From Nocardiopsis sp. CNR-923 (GTDB lineage Bacteria > Actinomycetota > Actinomycetes > Streptosporangiales > Streptosporangiaceae), in contig NZ_MKKC01000076.1 of NCBI RefSeq assembly GCF_001942255.1, positions 159,693-223,692 on the forward strand: 64,000 nucleotides of DNA. Direction: 5' to 3'. Made by a program: the position numbers and the translations under genes. This document shows positions 59,292-64,000 of this stretch, in pieces (position 1 is the first letter of the stretch; the number at the start of each line of letters is the position of its first letter). The notes below the pieces were generated by a model. That model saw nothing but the letters and a program-made list of their open reading frames with translations, was not told the origin of the DNA and searched no databases.

Positions 59292-59570
59292 TCCCGATTC
59301 CTCTCCCGTCACCGGTCTGGGCGGGCCGCTCTCTCCAGTCGACTCCCCGCCCCCTCCATCCGACCCTCTCCCGGGGCGGGGCGGCTGGTCAAGCGACCGG
59401 GCGGGTGCGGCGATCGGTGATAAGTCCGTACAAGGACTGACCATGCCGTCCCATGACCCGACACGCTTGTGACCAGGGACACCTTCAGGCCGCCCCAAGG
59501 TGGGGTAAGCCGTCCGACCCCAGTACGCTGAGTGCCGCCAAGCCGCGAACCTCACCTCGGAAGTGAACCG

Positions 59571-60265
59571 ATGAAGCGCTCTACCCTGTCGGCGACCGCC
59601 CTGCTGGCCTCCACCGTCCTGCTCGCCACGACCGCGTGTCAGAGCGACACCGGCCAGGCGTCGGCACAGGAGACGGATCGAGAGACCGCCGCGGGCGCGA
59701 CCCGACCTCCAGCCCCGAGGCGTCCGGCGGTCCCGCCGACATCGACGTCTCGGACGTGGAGGGCGCCATCCTGAGCACCAGCGAGGGCGACGTCGAGGTG
59801 GACCTCTTCCCGGAGGACGCCCCGCTGACCGTGGCCAACTTCGTCGGGCTCGCCGAGGGCGAGGGGGCGCCCAACCCGGTGACCGGCGAGGCCGCGTACT
59901 ACGACGGGACAGTCTTCCACCGGGTGATCGACGGGTTCATGATCCAGGGCGGCGACCCCGACGGAACCGGCCGTGGCGGCCCCGGATACACGTTCGAGGA
60001 CGAGTTCGGGTCCGGTCGCACGTTCGCGGAGCCGGGTGTCCTCGCCATGGCCAACTCGGGCCCGGACACCAACGGCTCCCAGTTCTTCATCACGGTGGCG
60101 CCGACCGAGCACCTCGACGACCGCCACACGATCTTCGGCCAGGTGGCGGACGAGGAATCGTACGCGGTCGTGGAGGCGATCTCCCAGGTCGCGACCGACC
60201 AGGGCGACCGTCCGGCGGAGGACGTGACGCTGCGGACCGTCACGATCCAGCGCGCCGGGGACTGA
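59571..60265 (+). CDS. Lipoprotein peptidyl-prolyl cis-trans isomerase (cyclophilin), frame broken near 59698
   Basis: The first frame has a signal peptide with lipobox LLATTAC (Cys23), then an acidic linker. One C restored near 59698 (GCGGGCGCCGACCCG) joins it to a complete cyclophilin domain: [80 protein letters not shown]. Repaired length 231 residues. It assists folding of proteins outside the membrane. ATG at 59571 with GGAAG upstream. Stop is 4 bases from the convergent cysteine desulfurase stop. Confidence 0.9.
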
Positions 60266-60269
60266 GCGT

Positions 60270-61441
60270 TCAGCGTCGGCGCTTGGCCCGCGCGGCCCGG
60301 GCCCGCTCCACGGCCGGCCCGATCGCCTCGGCCAGGGCCGCGACGTCCTCCGGTGTGGAGGCCCGCCCCAGCGACAGCCGCAGGCTGCTCAGCGCGGTGT
60401 CCGGGTCGGCCCCCATCGCCAGCAGGACGTGGCTGGGCTGGGCGACCCCCGCCGAACAGGCGGATCCGGTCGAGCACGAGATGCCCTTCGCGTCCAGCAG
60501 CATGAGCAGGGCGTCACCCTCGCAGCCGGGGAACGACAGGTGGGAGATGCCGGGCAGGCGCCCGTCCGGGTCGCCGTTGACCACGACGTCCGGGACCGCG
60601 GCGCGCACGCGCTCCTCCAACTCGTCCCGCAGCGCCGTCAGGTGCTTGACGTGCTCCTCTCGTTCGGCCGCGGCGAGATCGACCGCTGTGGCCAGGCCGC
60701 GCAGGAGCGGAGTGGACAGGCTGCCGGAGCGGATGTCGCGCTCCTGCCCGCCACCGTGGAGGACCGGCACGGGGATCAGACCCCGCGCGACGACCAAAGC
60801 GCCCGCGCCGACCGGGCCGCCGAGCTTGTGGCCGCTGACCGTGAGGGCGCTGACGCCGCTGGCGGCGAAGTCGACCGGCTCGGCGCCCACCGCCTGCACG
60901 GCGTCCGTGTGCAGGGGGACGCCGTACTCGGCGGCGACCGAGGCGAGCTCGGCCACCGGCTGTACGGTGCCGACCTCGTTGTTGGCCCACATGACCGAGA
61001 CGAGGGCGACGCTCTCGGGGTCGCGCTCGATCGCCTCGCGCAGCGTCCCCGGATCGACGCGCCCGAGTCCGTCCACGGCGAGCGTCTCGAAGACCGCGCC
61101 TGGTGCTCCGCCATCCAGTGCGCGGGGTCCAGCGCCGCGTGGTGCTCGACGGCGCTCACGAGGATCCGCCGACGCGCGGGCGCCTCCGCGTTGCGGGCCC
61201 AGTACAGGCCCTTGATCGCGATGTTGTCCGACTCGGTGCCGCCCCCGGTGAAGACCACCTCGTGCGGGGTGCACCCCACGGCCCGGGCGAGGCGTTCGCG
61301 CGACTCCTCGACCGTGCGGCGCGCGGCCCGTCCGTGACCGTGCAGGGAGGACGGGTTCCCGAGGGCGCCGAGTTCGTCCGTGAGGTCGGCGACGACCTCA
61401 GCACGGACCTCGGTCGTGGCTGCGTGATCCAGATACACCAT
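60270..61441 (-). CDS. Cysteine desulfurase, frame broken near 61095
   Basis: A class V aminotransferase-type (NifS/IscS) enzyme: MVYLDHAATTEVRAEVVADL, NPSSLHGHGRAARRTVEESR, TGGGTESDNIAIKG, LVSVMWANNEVGTVQPVAEL, SGHKLGGPVGAG (PLP Lys), and SCSTGSACSAG (catalytic Cys). It provides sulfur for tRNA thiolation and iron-sulfur clusters. One base restored near 61095 joins the two frames at EHQ; the repaired reading is either HQAPVFETL (GGCGCC) or HQGAVFETL. Length about 390 residues. Start ATG at 61441, divergent from aroA. Confidence 0.94.
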
Positions 61442-61514
61442 GGCGGTCCCAGAATACGCGGCCACCGTCGTCCACAGCCGCGATCCACCCCCTCCCCTCC
61501 TCCCCCAACCCCGA

Positions 61515-61520
61515 TAACCT
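61515..61520 (+). promoter_or_regulatory. Candidate -10 of aroA (leaderless)
   Basis: TAACCT stands six bases before the ATG at 61527, with no ribosome site. It fits the leaderless pattern seen at several other genes in the window. Confidence 0.4.
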
Positions 61521-61526
61521 TGAGTC

Positions 61527-62811
61527 ATGCCTGACACCGCGTCCCCGCAGCCCGCCGCCCACTGGCCCGCCCCGACCGTCCAGCGCCCGGTGAGCGCGCG
61601 ACTGTCCCTGCCCGGCTCCAAGTCGGTCACCAACCGGGCGCTCGTGCTGGCCGCGCTCTCGGAGACGCCGTGCCTCGTGCGCCGTCCGCTCGCCAGCCGG
61701 GACAGCGAACTGATGATCGGCGCGCTGCGCGCCCTGGGCGTGGGGATCACCGCGCAGGGCGAGGACCTCGCGGTCGCCCCGGCCGCGCTGCGCGGTCCGG
61801 CGTCCGTCGACGTCGGCAACGCCGGGACCGTCATGCGCTTCGTTCCGCCGCTCGCGGCCCTCGCCTCCGGCGACGTCCACTTCGACGGGGACCCGCGTGC
61901 CCGGGAGCGGCCCGTCGACGAGCTGCTCAACGCGCTGCGCGCCCTCGGGACGGACATCGACGACGGCGGACGCGGCGCCCTGCCCATGACCATCCACGGC
62001 GCCGGAGCCGTTCCCGGCGGTGAGGTCACCCTGGACGCCTCCGGTTCGTCCCAGTTCGTGTCCGCTCTCCTCCTCAGCGCGCCCGGTTCACCGAGGGCGT
62101 GCACGTCCGGCACGAGGGGCCGCCGGTGCCCTCCCAGCCGCACCTGGACATGACGGTGGAGATGCTCCGCGCCGTCGGCGTGTCCGTGACCACCGGGGAG
62201 AACTCCTGGAGGGTGGCTCCGGGGCCGGTCAAGGCCACGGAGATCACGGTGGAGCCCGACCTGTCCAACGCAGCGCCGTTCCTGGCCGCCGCGCTGATCA
62301 CGGGCGGCGAGGTCACCGTCGAGGGGTGGCCCGAGCACACCACCCAGCCCGGCGACGAGCTGCGCTCCCTCTTCACCCGGATGGGCGGCGAGGTGTCCCG
62401 GTCAGGCGATGACCTCACCCTGCGCGGAACCGGGGGGATCAACGGCATCACGGCCGACCTGCGTGACGTCGCGAGCTCACACCGACCATCGCCGCGGTGG
62501 CGGCCCTGGCCGACTCGCCCTCCCGGCTCACCGGGATCGCGCACCTGCGCCGCCACGAGACCGACCGCATCGCCGCGCTCGCCGCCGAGATCAACCACCT
62601 GGGAGGGGACGTCCAGGAGCTGCCGGACGGCCTGGTCATCCGGCCGCGGCCCCTCCACGGAGGCGTGTTCCACTCCTACGACGACCACCGGATGGCCACG
62701 TCCGGGGCCGTGATCGGGCTGTCGGTGCCCGGGGTGGAGGTGGAGAACATCGCCACCACGCGCAAGACGCTGCCCGACTTCCCCGGCCTGTGGGCGGAGG
62801 CCCTCGCATGA
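61527..62811 (+). CDS. aroA: 5-enolpyruvylshikimate-3-phosphate synthase, frame broken near 62089 and 62473
   Basis: EPSP synthase of the shikimate pathway. Frame 1 has [55 protein letters not shown] and [13 protein letters not shown]. Frame 2 has [20 protein letters not shown] and [20 protein letters not shown]. Frame 3 has [40 protein letters not shown] and [15 protein letters not shown]. Restoring one base near 62089 (AGCGCCGCCCGG) and one near 62473 (GTCGCGGAGCTC) gives 428 residues. An essential gene in a prototroph, so these are almost surely errors. Its stop overlaps the rsgA start. Confidence 0.95.
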
Positions 62812-63812
62812 GCCGCACGCGGGGAGGGGGGCGCCACCTGGACGAGGACGACATCCGCGTGCGTGCCCGAGGCGGTTCCCGACCCCGCACCAGGAACCGG
62901 CCCAAGCACGAGGACGCCACCGAGGGCCTGGTCACCGCCGTCGACCGGGGCCGCTACCGGTGTCTGGTCGACGACGTTCCGGTCATCGCGATGAAGGCCC
63001 GCGAACTCGGCCGCGGCTCCATCGTCGTGGGCGACCGCGTCGACGTGGTCGGTGACCTGTCCGGCCGACCCGACACGCTCGCCCGCGTCGTCCGCGTCCG
63101 CCAGCGGGAGAGCGTCCTGCGACGCACGGCCGACGACACCGACCCCGTTGAGCGGGTGATCGTCGCCAACGCCGACCAGCTCGCGATCGTGTGCGCCCTG
63201 GCCGACCCTGCGCCTCAGCCCCGTTTCGTCGACCGCTGCCTGGTGGCGGCCTACGACGCCGGCCTCGAACCGCTGCTGTGCCTGACCAAGGCCGACCTCG
63301 CCGGACCCGACGACCTGGTCCGGGTCTACGAGCCCCTCGGGCTGCCCTACGAGGTGCTCAGCCCCGAAGGGGACCTGACCCGGCTCAGATCCCGCCTGAC
63401 CAACAGGACCAGCGTGTTCGTCGGCTCGTCCGGCGTCGGGAAGTCGACGCTCGTCAACCGCCTGATCCCGGGAACCGACCGGGCGGTGGGTCACGTGAAC
63501 GCCGTGACCGGCCGCGGACGCCACACGTCGACCTCCGCCGTCGCGCTGCCCTTCGAGGGCGGCTGGCTCATCGACACCCCGGGGGTCCGCAGCTTCGGTC
63601 TCGCGCACATCGAACCCGACGACATCGTGGCGGGCTTCGCCGACATCGACGATGTCGCGCGCGACTGCCCACCGGGCTGCACTCACCAGCCCGAGGAGGA
63701 GGACTGCGCGATCACCGCCGCCCTGGGCGCGGGCCGCCTGGACGCCGACCGCGTGGGGTCGCTGCGCCGTCTCCTCGCCAGCCGCGAGGGCACCCTCGAC
63801 GAGGAACCCTGA
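62808..63812 (+). CDS. rsgA: Ribosome small-subunit biogenesis GTPase RsgA
   Basis: A 334-residue circularly permuted GTPase. An N-terminal OB domain (about 40-110) is followed by the G4 motif in [13 protein letters not shown], then G1 [19 protein letters not shown]3 [11 protein letters not shown], and a C-terminal zinc site [16 protein letters not shown]. RsgA checks or releases late 30S subunits. The ATG overlaps the aroA stop, so the two genes are translated as a pair. An intact frame. Confidence 0.95.
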   Translation: MSRTRGGGRHLDEDDIRVRARGGSRPRTRNRPKHEDATEGLVTAVDRGRYRCLVDDVPVIAMKARELGRGSIVVGDRVDVVGDLSGRPDTLARVVRVRQRESVLRRTADDTDPVERVIVANADQLAIVCALADPAPQPRFVDRCLVAAYDAGLEPLLCLTKADLAGPDDLVRVYEPLGLPYEVLSPEGDLTRLRSRLTNRTSVFVGSSGVGKSTLVNRLIPGTDRAVGHVNAVTGRGRHTSTSAVALPFEGGWLIDTPGVRSFGLAHIEPDDIVAGFADIDDVARDCPPGCTHQPEEEDCAITAALGAGRLDADRVGSLRRLLASREGTLDEEP

Positions 63813-63836
63813 CCGAGGAGCCACCGCTCCGGGTCG

Positions 63837-64000
63837 CCGGTGGGATTTCGCCAGCCCGGGGACCCGTGCCGCCGGGGGTGGCCGTCCCCGATCGGCTCAC
63901 CGGTGGGGTTTCGCCAGCCCGGGGACTCGTGCCGCTGGGGGGTGGCTGTTCCTGGTCGGTGCACCGCCGGGGGGTGGCCGTCCGCGGTCGGCTCACCGGT
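63837..64000. repeat. Imperfect 63-base repeats at the window edge
   Basis: Two imperfect copies of a 63-base unit start at 63837 and 63900, each opening CCGGTGGG-TTTCGCCAGCCC, followed by a half copy and the start of another unit at the right edge. The minus strand reads SPGWRNPTG-like peptide repeats, so the tract could be part of a coding repeat entering from the right, or non-coding repeat DNA. Confidence 0.7.

Overview
The window is about 64 kb of very GC-rich DNA (roughly 72% by eye). GTG and TTG starts are common, start/stop overlaps of the GTGA, ATGA and TGATG type are frequent, and several genes look leaderless. The gene order secA - hpf - comF - lpqB - mtrB - mtrA - DUF4129 - DUF4350 - moxR - DUF58 - SpoIIM - RDD - ahcY - Trm112 - manB - DUF3499 - metallopeptidase - DUF5719 - large GT2 - whiB - fbiA - fbiB matches the conserved core of Streptomyces-like actinomycetes. 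With fbiC, the DUF397/XRE genes and the protein style, I infer a Nocardiopsis-like member of the Streptosporangiales; I could not run a taxonomic search.

Layout. 1-4.7 kb: an amino-sugar PTS module with EIIA (cut by the window edge), EIIB, a SIS-domain sugar-phosphate enzyme, a divergent GntR/HutC regulator with a DasR-like palindrome in the shared promoter, and EIIC, then a membrane-anchored DM13 protein. 4.8-11 kb: secA, a small membrane protein, hpf and comF. 11.3-15.7 kb: the mtrA-mtrB-lpqB cell-envelope two-component operon, read on the minus strand. 16.2-21.8 kb: a plus-strand operon of a Pro/Tyr-rich membrane protein, DUF4129, DUF4350, MoxR ATPase and DUF58. 21.7-25.1 kb: an accessory island inside that conserved block, holding a truncated glycosyltransferase, two DUF397 genes and an NB-ARC/TPR (NLR-like) ATPase with a possible amyloid-type N-terminal motif. 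25.2-33.6 kb: SpoIIM/DUF95, RDD, two different S-adenosylhomocysteine hydrolases, a MerR regulator, an unknown protein, a tail-anchored Ser/Thr kinase and Trm112. 33.7-41.7 kb: phosphomannomutase, DUF3499, a zincin-like protein, DUF5719, a 1062-residue membrane glycosyltransferase and WhiB. 41.9-48.5 kb: a Gln/Tyr-rich membrane protein and the F420 genes fbiA, fbiB and fbiC. 48.6-55.6 kb: a YbhN-type membrane protein, an ECF sigma factor with its partner, and a three-gene surface-glycan set. 56-64 kb: a TIGR03089 protein, a small Lys/Arg-repeat protein, an amidohydrolase, an XRE/DUF5753 regulator, a lipoprotein cyclophilin, cysteine desulfurase, aroA, rsgA and a repeat tract at the edge.

A warning for any reader. 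At least 16 reading frames, including secA, mtrB, lpqB, ahcY, manB, aroA and the cysteine desulfurase, are broken by apparent single-base losses. About half fall where the repaired sequence would read GGCGCC or a near neighbour. I read these as systematic sequence error rather than gene decay, annotate such genes as single CDS across the break, and give the break position in each entry.

The best candidates for new biology are the NLR island with its N-terminal motif and flanking DUF397 genes, the prion-like Gln/Tyr tail next to whiB, and the repeat-coded protein antisense to the TIGR03089 gene.
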